A stretch of DNA of 64,000 nt from Aquipuribacter sp051216895 (GTDB lineage Bacteria > Actinomycetota > Actinomycetes > Actinomycetales > JBBAYJ01), in NCBI RefSeq assembly GCF_051216895.1, contig NZ_JBPKAO010000008.1, forward strand, positions 124,001 through 188,000, in the 5' to 3' direction. Below the pieces are notes generated by a model. It had not been told where the DNA came from. It did no database searches and saw nothing but the letters and a program-made list of their open reading frames with translations. Shown here in pieces: positions 52,219 through 60,392 of the stretch. The position numbers and the translations under genes are program-made. Position 1 is the first letter of the stretch, and the number at the start of each line of letters is the position of its first letter.

Positions 52219-52572
52219 TCAGCCCATCGTCCGGATGGCGGCCCGGACGACGCCGAAGCGGTCGTCGATGGCGCGCAGCGCGAGCTGGTACCGCATCCCG
52301 GTGTCGATCGACTGCAGGGTCTCGGTGTCGAGGTTGACGTTGTTGCCGTCCATCCGGGTGGGTTCCAGCGACAGCGCCTGGCTGTGGCCGGTCACCTCGC
52401 GGCGGCCCGAGCCGGCGGCCTTGGCGACCGCGTCCTCGAAGGCCACCCGACGGGACTGGAAGCCCGGGGTCTGGATGTTGGCGATGTTGTCGGCGATGGC
52501 CCGGCTGCGGGCGCTGAGGCCGGAGACGGCGCTCATCAGGGCAGCACCGGTCACGGAGGCGGTCTCGGTCAC
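52219..52572 (-). CDS. flgB: Flagellar rod protein FlgB
   Basis: A 117-residue proximal rod protein: ALMSAVSGLSARSRAIADNIANIQTPGFQSRRVAFEDAV, then MDGNNVNLDTETLQSIDTGMRYQLALRAIDDRFGVVRAAIR. GTG 52572 is chosen with AGGAG 9 nt upstream. It heads the long flgB-to-flgE transcription unit; no good sigma-28 motif was found ahead of it, so it may be expressed earlier from another promoter. Confidence 0.95.
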   Translation of the reverse strand: MTETASVTGAALMSAVSGLSARSRAIADNIANIQTPGFQSRRVAFEDAVAKAAGSGRREVTGHSQALSLEPTRMDGNNVNLDTETLQSIDTGMRYQLALRAIDDRFGVVRAAIRTMG

Positions 52573-52642
52573 TTCGTCGATCTCCTCATGCCGACCCCGG
52601 GGTGCGGGGCGGTGCGGGGCGGCCGGTCCGTCGGCCTGTGGA

Positions 52643-52661
52643 GTGAGCGATCCGTGCTCAC
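52643..52661. promoter_or_regulatory. Inverted repeat in the flgB upstream region
   Basis: GTGAGC-N7-GCTCAC (52643-52661), flanked by CTGTG and CACAG on the outer sides. It lies about 70 bp before the flgB start and could be an operator for early flagellar genes. No regulator is identified. Confidence 0.35.
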
Positions 52662-52760
52662 ACAGGGCTTCGTCCCCGGGCCGACCGGAGTGGATCGCCC
52701 GAACGGGTGACGGCCGCGACCGCCCCCGCGCGCCTGCCGCGAGGCAGGGTGTCGCAGCGC

Positions 52761-53195
52761 TCAGAGCGCCTGGTCGACGTACATCGGGCGGGCGTCGGAG
52801 GGGACCAGCCGGTCCACGACCTCCATGTGCCGGCGCGAGCTGGTCATGGCGGTCGAGAGCCGACCGGTGACCAGGAGCTGGCGTTCCAGGATGCGCTCGG
52901 CACGCTCGCGCATGCTGTCGGGCAGGGGGGTGTCCAGCCGGGGCGCGGTCCACGTGACCCGCGGCGGCGCGCCGTCCGGGCCAGGTCCGCCCTGCTGGTC
53001 GCCCCCGTGGTCCTCATGGCTGTCGCGCAGCATGGCCTCGGCCCGCTCCACGTCGACCTCGAGGTCGTCCAGGGCACGCTGCCAGGCGTGGTCGAAGTCG
53101 TCGTCCCCGGTGCGGGGACGCACGACGGCGGGCCGGGGGTCGGGACGGTGGAACAGGTGCCCCGTCGCGGCCGGCCTCGAAGGCTGCTGGATCAT
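52761..53195 (-). CDS. Small flagellar-locus protein in the fliT position, function unknown
   Basis: 144 residues: a basic Pro-rich start, two predicted helices (DFDHAWQRALDDLEVDVERAEAMLRDSHED and DSMRERAERILERQLLVTGRLSTAMTSSRRHMEVVDRLV) joined by a Gly/Pro linker. I do not recognise it. Its place directly after fliS is where fliT, the FliD export chaperone, is often found, and two helices plus small size fit a chaperone, but no FliT motif is visible. Confidence 0.65.
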   Translation of the reverse strand: MIQQPSRPAATGHLFHRPDPRPAVVRPRTGDDDFDHAWQRALDDLEVDVERAEAMLRDSHEDHGGDQQGGPGPDGAPPRVTWTAPRLDTPLPDSMRERAERILERQLLVTGRLSTAMTSSRRHMEVVDRLVPSDARPMYVDQAL

Positions 53196-53204
53196 CCGGT
53201 CGGC

Positions 53205-53693
53205 TCAGCCGACCAGCGACGTGCGCTGCGTGGGGACCCCGTCGGCGTCGCCGAGGACCGCGGCGCGGGCAGGCGACACGGCCGCAGTGCCGGCGGTGGC
53301 CGCCTGGCGCCATGCGTCGGTCAACGGCTCGACGATCCGGCCGCAGGCGGCCGTGCGCTCGGGGTCGTGCTGCACGTTGGCGCTGACGAGCTCGCTCATC
53401 AGGAACGAGTAGACGGACATCAGCCGGGCCCCGCCGGACCAGGCGTCGACGTCGAGGCTGCTCATGAGCTCGGCGACGATGGCCTGGGCGTGGACCAGCT
53501 GCTCGTTGGCGGCGCTGTGCCGGCCGGCGCGCTGGGCGGCCTCGCCGCGCGCGATGTCCAGCACGAGCCGGTCGAACAGCTTGACCAGCAGCTGCGACGG
53601 GCTGGCGGTGCTCAGCGCGTCGTCGGTGAACCGGTTGAGGCGCGCGGCGGTGGTGGTGCGCGCGGTGGCGAACCCGAAGGCGGCGGCGCTCAT
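53205..53693 (-). CDS. fliS: Flagellin export chaperone FliS
   Basis: A 162-residue helical chaperone: RLNRFTDDALSTASPSQLLVKLFDRLVLDIARGEAA, ANEQLVHAQAIVAELMSSLDVDAWSGGARLMSVYSFLMSELVSANVQHD, then a C-terminal helix with EPLTDAWRQAA. It binds the flagellin C-terminus and prevents early polymerisation. ATG 53693 overlaps the fliD stop by 1 nt. Confidence 0.93.
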   Translation of the reverse strand: MSAAAFGFATARTTTAARLNRFTDDALSTASPSQLLVKLFDRLVLDIARGEAAQRAGRHSAANEQLVHAQAIVAELMSSLDVDAWSGGARLMSVYSFLMSELVSANVQHDPERTAACGRIVEPLTDAWRQAATAGTAAVSPARAAVLGDADGVPTQRTSLVG

Positions 53694-55042
53694 CAGCGCT
53701 GCCAGTTGTTGCTGAGGCCGGCCAGCTGGCCGGACAGCCACGACGACTGGCTCTGCATCCGGCCCAGGGCGACCTCGAGGCCGGAGAACTGTCGCTGCAG
53801 GTTGGAGCGGCGGGTCTCGAGTCGTCGGTCCCACGAGTCGATGGCCAGCTGCAGGTCCTTGACCCGCTGCTCACGACCCTGGACGGCGTTGGTGATGGTG
53901 CCGGTGTCGGCGTTGGTGGCGCGCTCCAGGACGGTGGTGAGCCGCTTCGACAGCCCGTCCGGGGTGGTGGTGACCGCCCCGACGGTGACGGCTGCGGGGG
54001 CCAGCATGGCCCGCGTCCCCGCAGGGTCGTCGGCCAGGGCCTTCGCGAAGACGGCCTCGTCCAGGACGAGCCGCCCTTCTCTCGTCGTCTGGATCCCGAT
54101 CTCGGCGGGTGACCTCCCACCGAGGGCGTCAGCGGCCGAGCGGAGCAGGTCACCGGCGATCGCGCGGACCTGGTTGTCCGACGACAGCGGGGCGCGCGTC
54201 GTGGCCGCCGGGTCGTTCTTGGTCTGCGTCTCGATGTCGGACAGCGCGGCGTTGACCGCGTCGACCATGGCCTTGACCGCCGCCGTGGTCTTGCCGCTGT
54301 CGGCGGCGACGTTGATCGTGCTCGTCCCGATCTGCGCGAGGCTGACGGTGACGCCCGGGAGGATGTCGGTCACGGAGTTGGTGGCCGAACGGCCCTCGAC
54401 CCCGTCGATCTCGTACACGGCGTCGGCGCCACCGTCGACGGTGCCCATGAGCGCGCTCAAGCCCGTGACGCCCTCGAAGGCCGCGTCCTCACCGGACTCG
54501 TTGGAGCGGAGCTGCAGCTTGTAGGCGTCCGCGCCCACCCTGACGGCGACGGCGGTCACCCCGGTCTCGGCCGACTTCTCGTTGAAGGCCGCCACGACGT
54601 CGCGCAACGACCCCGACTCGGCGACGAAGCTCACCGGGTCACCGGAGGCCGTCGCCACGGTGATCGTGGCCCCGGCGGTCGCGACGTCGTCGTCGAGACC
54701 GAAGCTGAGCACGGAGGTCGACCGGGCGGCGGACGCGAGGGACTTGACCTCGATGGTCGAGCTGCCCGCCAGCGCGCCGGCGCCGGTGGTGGCGGTGACG
54801 GACGTCCCGGTCACCGTGGTGGTCCTGGCGTTCCAGGCGGCGTCCTTGCCGAGCTCGGCGACCGCGGTCTCCGCGGACTTCAGCCGGCTGGCGACGATCT
54901 GGTAGGCGGTGACGCTGCTGGTCTGCGTCCGCATGTTCAGCTGCAGCTTCTGCTGCGGGATGCCCTCGACCTGCATCAGCTGGTTGATCAGGCTGGTGGT
55001 GTCCAGGCCGCTGGAGAGGCCGTCGATGCCGAACATGCCCAT
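53693..55042 (-). CDS. fliD: Flagellar filament cap protein FliD
   Basis: A 449-residue cap protein. The N-terminus MFGIDGLSSGLDTTSLINQLMQVEGIPQQKLQ is diagnostic. The C-terminus has the coiled-coil DLQLAIDSWDRRLETRRSNLQRQFSGLEVALGRMQSQSSWLSGQLAGL. The length is at the short end for FliD (about 450-660), so the outer domain is small. It follows fliC but is separated from it by a strong terminator. No clear promoter was found in the gap, only a poor sigma-28-like match. Confidence 0.95.
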   Translation of the reverse strand: MGMFGIDGLSSGLDTTSLINQLMQVEGIPQQKLQLNMRTQTSSVTAYQIVASRLKSAETAVAELGKDAAWNARTTTVTGTSVTATTGAGALAGSSTIEVKSLASAARSTSVLSFGLDDDVATAGATITVATASGDPVSFVAESGSLRDVVAAFNEKSAETGVTAVAVRVGADAYKLQLRSNESGEDAAFEGVTGLSALMGTVDGGADAVYEIDGVEGRSATNSVTDILPGVTVSLAQIGTSTINVAADSGKTTAAVKAMVDAVNAALSDIETQTKNDPAATTRAPLSSDNQVRAIAGDLLRSAADALGGRSPAEIGIQTTREGRLVLDEAVFAKALADDPAGTRAMLAPAAVTVGAVTTTPDGLSKRLTTVLERATNADTGTITNAVQGREQRVKDLQLAIDSWDRRLETRRSNLQRQFSGLEVALGRMQSQSSWLSGQLAGLSNNWQR

Positions 55043-55125
55043 GGTCCGGCACTCCTGTCGTCTCGTCGGTCACCCGCGTCTGCGGCTGGCGGTGGTGCAG
55101 GTGGCGCCGTGGGGAGAGGTGGATC

Positions 55126-55164
55126 CCGCCCGCCGGGGGCCGTGGTGCGGCCCCCGGCGGGCGG
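55126..55164 (-). terminator. Strong terminator between fliC and fliD
   Basis: A perfect 16-bp stem (55126-55141 against 55149-55164) with a 7-nt loop, 34 nt after the fliC stop. It probably gives fliC its own abundant transcript. Confidence 0.85.
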
Positions 55165-55197
55165 TGGTTCAGGTGCTGGTTCCGGTGGTGACCGGGA

Positions 55198-56352
55198 TCA
55201 GCGGAGGAGCGACAGGACGCCCTGGGGCGCCTGGTTGGCCTGCGCGAGCATGGCGGTGCCGGCCTGCGACAGGATCTGCGTGCGCGTGAACTCGACCATC
55301 TCCAGAGCCATGTCCGTGTCGCGGATCCGGCTCTCCGACGCGGACAGGTTCTCCACCGCGACGTTGAGGTTGTTGATGGTGTGGTCGAAGCGGTTCTGCA
55401 GCGCACCCAGGTCGGAACGGGTGGTCGACACCGTCTTGATGGCCTCGTCGATGGCGGTGATGGCGCCATCGGCACCGGTCGCCTGCGAGCCCACCAGGGA
55501 GTTGGTGTCGTCGGCGGTGACCGGAGCAGCCGCCTGCGTGAAGACCAGGCCGGCACCCGCCTCGGTCACGGTGACGGCCCCGGCGCCCAGCTTCTCGTTC
55601 GCAGCATTCTGCACCGCGGTCAGCTTCTGGGCTGCGGTGGCACCGGAGTCGAACTTGACGGTGGACAGGTCCAGGGACTTGTTGCCCAGCGTGATGGAGC
55701 CGCTGAGGCCGTCGAACTGCTCCGACAGGCCGTAGTCGGCGGTGCCGACGGTGACGACACCGGCGGTGCCGTTGGCGGTGGCGGTGGTCTGGGCCACGGC
55801 GACACCCGCGGTGGCGGAGGTCACGTCGACGCCCTCGACACCCAGGCCGCTGGCGCTCATCGAGGTGCCGACCTTGACGCTGATGCTCTCGCCGACGTTG
55901 GCGCCGACCTGGAACTTGCCGTTGTAGTCGCCGTCGAGCAGCTTGGTGCCGTTGAACTGGGTGGTGTCGGCGATACGGGTCAGCTCGGACTTGAGCTGCG
56001 AGAGCTCGGACTGGATGTTGCCCTTGGCGTCCTCGCTGAGGCCACCGGAGTTGGCACCCTGCACGGACAGGTCACGCATGCGCTGGAGGATGGCGTGCGT
56101 CTCGGTGAGCGCACCCTCAGCGGTCTGGACGACGGAGATGCCGTCCTGGGCGTTGCGGACAGCCTGCTTCAGACCGCCGACCTGCGAGCGCAGGCCCTCG
56201 GAGATCGCCAGGCCGGCGGCGTCGTCAGCAGCGCGGTTGATGCGGAAACCGCTGGACAGCTTCTCCAGCGACTTGCTCATCTGGCCGTCGGTGACGGACA
56301 GGTTGCGGTAGCTGTTGAACGCCGCGATGTTGTTGTTGATCTGAAGACCCAT
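55198..56352 (-). CDS. fliC: Flagellin
   Basis: 384 residues. The conserved D0/D1 N-terminus is MGLQINNNIAAFNSYRNLS, LEKLSSGFRINRAADDAAGLAISEGLRSQ, NAQDGISVVQTAEGALTETHAILQRMRDLSVQ; the C-terminus is VENLSASESRIRDTDMALEMVEFTRTQILSQAGTAMLAQANQAPQGVLSLLR. The central part is a modest variable domain. Only one flagellin gene is present. GGAGG precedes ATG 56352 and is overlapped by an ACGGA motif, a predicted CsrA site. A sigma-28-like promoter lies about 56 bp upstream and a strong terminator follows. Confidence 0.97.
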   Translation of the reverse strand: MGLQINNNIAAFNSYRNLSVTDGQMSKSLEKLSSGFRINRAADDAAGLAISEGLRSQVGGLKQAVRNAQDGISVVQTAEGALTETHAILQRMRDLSVQGANSGGLSEDAKGNIQSELSQLKSELTRIADTTQFNGTKLLDGDYNGKFQVGANVGESISVKVGTSMSASGLGVEGVDVTSATAGVAVAQTTATANGTAGVVTVGTADYGLSEQFDGLSGSITLGNKSLDLSTVKFDSGATAAQKLTAVQNAANEKLGAGAVTVTEAGAGLVFTQAAAPVTADDTNSLVGSQATGADGAITAIDEAIKTVSTTRSDLGALQNRFDHTINNLNVAVENLSASESRIRDTDMALEMVEFTRTQILSQAGTAMLAQANQAPQGVLSLLR

Positions 56353-56364
56353 GATCTGTGTTCC

Positions 56365-56400
56365 TCCGTGATGTCGGGGTGGACTCGGCCTTCCGTGGCC
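56365..56400 (-). promoter_or_regulatory. Predicted CsrA-binding sites in the flagellin leader
   Basis: Two ACGGA motifs on the transcript strand. The first (56396-56392) sits in the loop of GGCC-ACGGAA-GGCC (56400-56387). The second (56369-56365) overlaps the GGAGG Shine-Dalgarno. The spacing of 27 nt lies within the range a CsrA dimer is reported to bridge. Confidence 0.65.
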
Positions 56401-56407
56401 AGGTTGT

Positions 56408-56436
56408 GGATCGGTCGTGCGGGTCCGGACCTGAGG
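56408..56436 (-). promoter_or_regulatory. Sigma-28-like promoter of fliC
   Basis: On the minus strand: CCTCAG (56436-56431), 15-bp spacer, ACCGATCC (56415-56408). The predicted start near 56402 gives a leader of about 50 nt that begins at the CsrA hairpin. Confidence 0.6.
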
Positions 56437-56460
56437 ATCAGGCCCTGGTCTGTGGTGGTG

Positions 56461-57510
56461 TCACCCGGTCGCAGCAACGCGGGGGGAGAGCACGCCGCTG
56501 AGCACGGCGGAACCCACCCCGATGCTGGTCCGGGAGTCGGCGGCGGACGCGACGGCGGCCGCGTAGACGGCCTCGCGCCGGTTGGGGACGCGACCGCCCT
56601 GGACAGGCAGGGAGGCGGCCGGGCGCGAGGCCGGGGCCTGCGCCGGCGCCGTGACGTCGCCAGCGGCGACCTGCTCAAGCGCCACGCGGAGCATGGCGAC
56701 GCCCTCGGCCCGCAGCTGGGACACCCGCGACTCGGTGACGCCCAGCCGGACGGCGATCGACGCCATCGGCTCCTCGTCGAGGTAGTGGCCACGGACGGCC
56801 TCGCGGACGCGGTCGGGCAGCAGGTCGACGGCACGGCGCAGCCGGCCCAGGTGCTCGGCCAGGACGACGTGGTCCTCCGGCGACATCCCGGGGTCCCGCA
56901 GCGAGTCCTGCACGCTGCGGGAGGAGTCGGGCGACGCGTCGACCTCCTCCAGGCTCGTCAGGTACGAGCGGTGGGTCTCGGCGCGGACCCGGTGCACGTG
57001 GGACGGCGCGACCCCCATGGCGTCCGCGACCTCGTCCACGCTGGGGGTGCGGCCCAGGGTCGCGGTCAGGGTCTCGGTGGTGTCGGCGGCCTGGCGCGCC
57101 CGCGAGCGCGCCCCGCGGCTGGCCCAGTCGGTCGCGCGGAGCTCGTCGACGATCGCCCCGCGGACGCGGGTACGGGCGTGCGCGGTGAACGGGACACCGG
57201 TGTCGGGGCGCCAGGAGCGGGCGGCCTGCAGCAGCCCCTCGACACCGGCGCCGGCCAGGTCGTCGCGGTCCACGTGCGACGGGACCCGCGACATCACCTC
57301 GCCGACGCAGTGGCCCACCAGGGGCAGGTTGGCGACGACGAGGGCATCGACGTCCACGTCGGACGCCGACGGCTCGTCGGCGGGGGCGCCCGGCATGAGG
57401 AGGGCGGCGAAGGGATGGCTCGGCACCCGCAGTTCGTCGTCGCGGTCCCGGTGACGCTTGAGGGGCCGAACGGGCGACGTCGTGGGCCGGACGGGTGATG
57501 CCCGGAGCAC
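56461..57510 (-). CDS. fliA: Flagellar sigma factor FliA/WhiG (sigma-28)
   Basis: A 349-residue sigma-70-family factor with regions 2, 3 and 4: LVVANLPLVGHCVGEV, DDLAGAGVEGLLQAARSWRPDTGVPFTAHARTRVRGAIVDELRATDWASR, GRTPSVDEVADAMGV, and the region 4 helix-turn-helix AVRGHYLDEEPMASIAVRLGVTESRVSQLRAEGV. It adds about 70 residues at the C-terminus, ending in a Val/Ser/Ala-rich tail, beyond typical FliA (about 240-280). GTG 57510 is supported by GGAGGACCC directly upstream. It would read the four CTCA-N15-CCGA motifs listed here. No FlgM anti-sigma gene is in the window. Confidence 0.95.
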   Translation of the reverse strand: MLRASPVRPTTSPVRPLKRHRDRDDELRVPSHPFAALLMPGAPADEPSASDVDVDALVVANLPLVGHCVGEVMSRVPSHVDRDDLAGAGVEGLLQAARSWRPDTGVPFTAHARTRVRGAIVDELRATDWASRGARSRARQAADTTETLTATLGRTPSVDEVADAMGVAPSHVHRVRAETHRSYLTSLEEVDASPDSSRSVQDSLRDPGMSPEDHVVLAEHLGRLRRAVDLLPDRVREAVRGHYLDEEPMASIAVRLGVTESRVSQLRAEGVAMLRVALEQVAAGDVTAPAQAPASRPAASLPVQGGRVPNRREAVYAAAVASAADSRTSIGVGSAVLSGVLSPRVAATG

Positions 57511-57534
57511 GGGTCCTCCGATCGGACGACACCA

Positions 57535-57562
57535 CTCAGATCACGCCCGCCCGCGCCGAACA
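57535..57562 (+). promoter_or_regulatory. Sigma-28-like promoter of flgN-flgK-flgL-fliW
   Basis: CTCAG (57535-57539), 15-bp spacer, GCCGAACA (57555-57562). It sits in the divergent gap with fliA, about 70 bp before the flgN start. Confidence 0.6.
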
Positions 57563-57634
57563 GCACCGGGAACGACGGTGAGGCCGTCGTCGTGCTCGGT
57601 GCCCCTCCCAGGTGGCGCCAAGGGAGGTGTACCA

Positions 57635-58120
57635 GTGGCACTCGCGGACTTCTGCCGGATCCTGTGGCGCGAACGTGAGCTCCTCGAGCTCCTGCTGTTC
57701 AAGCTGGAGGAGGAGCAGCTGGTGCTGGCCTCGGGCCGGGCCCGCTGGCTCGCGCACGCCACCCGGGAGGTGGAGGCCGTCCTGGAGCAGATCCGGGACT
57801 CCGAGCGGGTCCGCACGCTGGAGACCGACGTCGTCGCGATGGAGCTGGGGCTGCCCGCCGGCCCCTCGCTCATCGCCATCGCCCGCAGCGCCCCCGAGCC
57901 CTACTCCGCCATGCTCCTGTCGCACCGCGACGCCTTCCTCACCCTCACGGCCGAGATCACCGAGCTGGCGCAGGCCAACCGCCGCCTGCTGCACGAGGGC
58001 ATGGTCGGCCTCAGCGAGGCCCTGGCCTCGGTCGAGGAGCCGGCCCAGACGTACGGACCGGCCGCATCCCGCACCCTTCCCCGCCAGAGCGCGGGCCGAC
58101 TCGTGGACGAGGCACTCTGA
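57635..58120 (+). CDS. flgN: FlgN-family flagellar export chaperone
   Basis: A 161-residue helical protein (DFCRILWRERELLELLLFKLEEEQLVLASGRARWLAHATREVEAVLEQIRDSERVR, LAQANRRLLHEGMVGLSEALA). By family it escorts FlgK and FlgL to the export gate, fitting its place directly before those genes. GTG 57635 follows GGGAGG. The stop and flgK ATG overlap by 1 nt. Confidence 0.9.
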   Translation: MALADFCRILWRERELLELLLFKLEEEQLVLASGRARWLAHATREVEAVLEQIRDSERVRTLETDVVAMELGLPAGPSLIAIARSAPEPYSAMLLSHRDAFLTLTAEITELAQANRRLLHEGMVGLSEALASVEEPAQTYGPAASRTLPRQSAGRLVDEAL

Positions 58121-59514
58121 TGTCGAGCTTTGCAGGACTGCACACCGCCCTGTCCGGGCTGGTGGCCCAGCGCTACGGCCTGGACACCACCGGGGCCAAC
58201 GTGGCCAACGCCAACACCCCCGGCTACTCGCGCCAGCGCGTGGTCATGGACCCCACCAACCCGACGTCCACCGGCGCCGCGCTGTTCTCGCGCTGGGACG
58301 GCCCTGGCACGGGCGTGCGGGTCACGGACCTGCAGCGCGTCACCGACGAGCTGGTCGCGACCCGCGTCCGGACCGAGCGCTCCACCGCGCAGTTCATGGA
58401 CGTGGAGCGCACGGCCTACGCCCGTCTGGAGGTCTCGCTGGGCGAGCCCGGTGACACCGGGCTGACGTCCCGGTTGTCGACGATGTGGGCCTCCTTCCAG
58501 GACCTGGCCAACAACCCCGGCAGCGAGGCCGCCCGCACCCAGGTGCTGCAGGCCGCGCGGGGTGTCACCGACTCCCTGGGCGCCGCCGCGGCCGGCGTGG
58601 ACCAGGCGTGGAACGATCAGCACAGCGCGCTGCGGCTCGCGGTGGAAGAGGTCAACAACACCTCCGCCGCCGTCGGGGAGCTGAACGCCGCGATCCGCGA
58701 GGCGACCGCGGCGGGCAAGGCCCCCAACGAGCTGCTCGACCAGCGCGACGCCCTCGTGGTCCGCCTCAGCGAGCTCACCGGCGGCACCGTCCGCACCGGC
58801 GAGCTGGGCACCGTCGACGTGTTCGTCGGCGGTACCGCCATCGTGCGCGGCGAGCGCTCCACGCCGCTGGCGGTCGGAGCCGGCGGCGCCGACGACCTGG
58901 CCGCGGTCCGGGCCGGGGGCGCCGTGGGCGTCACCGGGCTCGCCGGCTCCGCGGTCGACGTGCCCGGCGGCCGCATCGGCGCCGTCCTGGTGGGCCTGAA
59001 CACCACCTGGCCGGGCGTCATGGACTCCCTGGACGCCACCGCGGCCGATGTCGCGACCCAGGTCAACGCCGTGCACGTCACCGGCGCCGGGCTGGACGGC
59101 GTCGACGGCCGGGAGTTCTTCACCGGCACCACCGCCGCCGGCCTCACCGTGGCCGTCACCGACACCGACCACGTCGCCGCGGCCCTTCCCGGCAGCGGAC
59201 CGCTGGACGCCACGGTCGCCGACCGCCTCGGCAGGATCGGCCAGCAGGTCGGCTCCCCCGACTCCGGCTGGCGCCGCTTCGTCGCCGACGTCGGTGCGCA
59301 GACCCAGGCCGCGAACCGCCGTTCGACCGCCCAGGCGGTCGTCGTCGGGGACGTCATGGCCGCCCGCGAGTCCGTCTCCGGCGTCGACATCGACGAGGAG
59401 CTCACGAACATGGTCATGTTCCAGCGCGCCTACGAGGGGTCGGCGCGCATGCTGACCGCCGTGGACCAGGCGCTCGACACCCTGATCAACCGCACTGGAC
59501 TGGTGGGTCGCTGA
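58120..59514 (+). CDS. flgK: Hook-filament junction protein FlgK
   Basis: A 464-residue axial protein. It starts SFAGLHTALSGLVAQRYGLDTTGANVANANTPGYSRQRVVM, contains LNAAIREATAAGKAPNELLDQRDALVVRLSEL, and ends with the rod-type helix VSGVDIDEELTNMVMFQRAYEGSARMLTAVDQALDTLINRTGLVGR. It joins the hook to the filament with FlgL. 1-nt TGATG overlaps on both sides. Confidence 0.97.
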   Translation: MSSFAGLHTALSGLVAQRYGLDTTGANVANANTPGYSRQRVVMDPTNPTSTGAALFSRWDGPGTGVRVTDLQRVTDELVATRVRTERSTAQFMDVERTAYARLEVSLGEPGDTGLTSRLSTMWASFQDLANNPGSEAARTQVLQAARGVTDSLGAAAAGVDQAWNDQHSALRLAVEEVNNTSAAVGELNAAIREATAAGKAPNELLDQRDALVVRLSELTGGTVRTGELGTVDVFVGGTAIVRGERSTPLAVGAGGADDLAAVRAGGAVGVTGLAGSAVDVPGGRIGAVLVGLNTTWPGVMDSLDATAADVATQVNAVHVTGAGLDGVDGREFFTGTTAAGLTVAVTDTDHVAAALPGSGPLDATVADRLGRIGQQVGSPDSGWRRFVADVGAQTQAANRRSTAQAVVVGDVMAARESVSGVDIDEELTNMVMFQRAYEGSARMLTAVDQALDTLINRTGLVGR

Positions 59515-60392
59515 TGTTCCGGATCACGCAACGCTCGATGGCCGACACGACGTATGCGAACCTGCAGGCGTCCCTGGGTCGTTCGTCCCAGCTGCAGGAG
59601 CAGCTGTCCAGCGGCAAGCAGATCAGCCGCCCGTCGGACAACCCCATCGGGGCCAACGACATCATGCAGCTCAAGGCCGAACGCGCGGCCACGGCGCAGT
59701 ACGTGCGCAACGCCGAGAACGGCATCTCGTGGTTGGACACCGCCGACAACGCGCTGCAGCTGTCGTCGGCCGCCATCCGGCGGGCCCGCGACCTCACGGT
59801 CCAGGGTGGCAACGGTGCGCTGGGCCAGCCCGGCCGCGACGCCCTCGCCGCCGAGCTGCGCGGTGTTCGGGACAGTCTGGTCGAGCTGTCGAACACGCAG
59901 TACCTGGGCCGCCCCGTGTTCGGGGGCACGACCGACGGGCCGCGCGCGTTCGACGCCACCGGCGCCTACGTCGGCAGCGCGACCGGGACGGTGGAGCGTC
60001 GCATCGGCGCCGAGTCCGTGGTGCGGGTCGACGTGGACGGTCGCGCCGCCTTCGGCGAGGGGGCCGACAGCGTCGTCGCGCGCATCGACGCGATCATCGC
60101 CGACCTGGCCACCGGCCAGCCCGCTGCCGGTCGGCTCGATGAGCTCGACGACTCGTTGGAGAGCCTGCTCGGGGCCGCGTCGGACGTCGGTGCCCGCACC
60201 AACCGGCTGGAGAACCTCAAGCTCAAGGCGGAGGACGCGGCCATCACGCTGCGCTCGTCCCAGTCGCAGATCGAGGACATCGACCTGCCCAAGGCCATCC
60301 TCGAGCTGCAGCTGCAGTCCACGGCCTACCAGGCCGCGCTCGGGGCCACCGCCCGGGTGCTCCAGCCCACGCTGCTGGACTTCCTGCGATGA
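59514..60392 (+). CDS. flgL: Hook-filament junction protein FlgL
   Basis: A 292-residue flagellin-like junction protein: MFRITQRSMADTTYANLQASLGRSSQLQEQLSSGKQISRPSDNPIGANDIMQLKAE, NGISWLDTADNALQLSSAAIRRARDLTVQG, YLGRPVFGGTTDG, and C-terminal LPKAILELQLQSTAYQAALGATARVLQPTLLDFLR. It follows flgK with a TGATG overlap. Confidence 0.96.
   Translation: MFRITQRSMADTTYANLQASLGRSSQLQEQLSSGKQISRPSDNPIGANDIMQLKAERAATAQYVRNAENGISWLDTADNALQLSSAAIRRARDLTVQGGNGALGQPGRDALAAELRGVRDSLVELSNTQYLGRPVFGGTTDGPRAFDATGAYVGSATGTVERRIGAESVVRVDVDGRAAFGEGADSVVARIDAIIADLATGQPAAGRLDELDDSLESLLGAASDVGARTNRLENLKLKAEDAAITLRSSQSQIEDIDLPKAILELQLQSTAYQAALGATARVLQPTLLDFLR

Noticed and set aside
55043..55090. Sigma-28 promoter for fliD
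   Set aside because: The best alignment (CCAG-N15-ACCGAC) lacks the CTCA core and the fifth -10 position; too weak to list.
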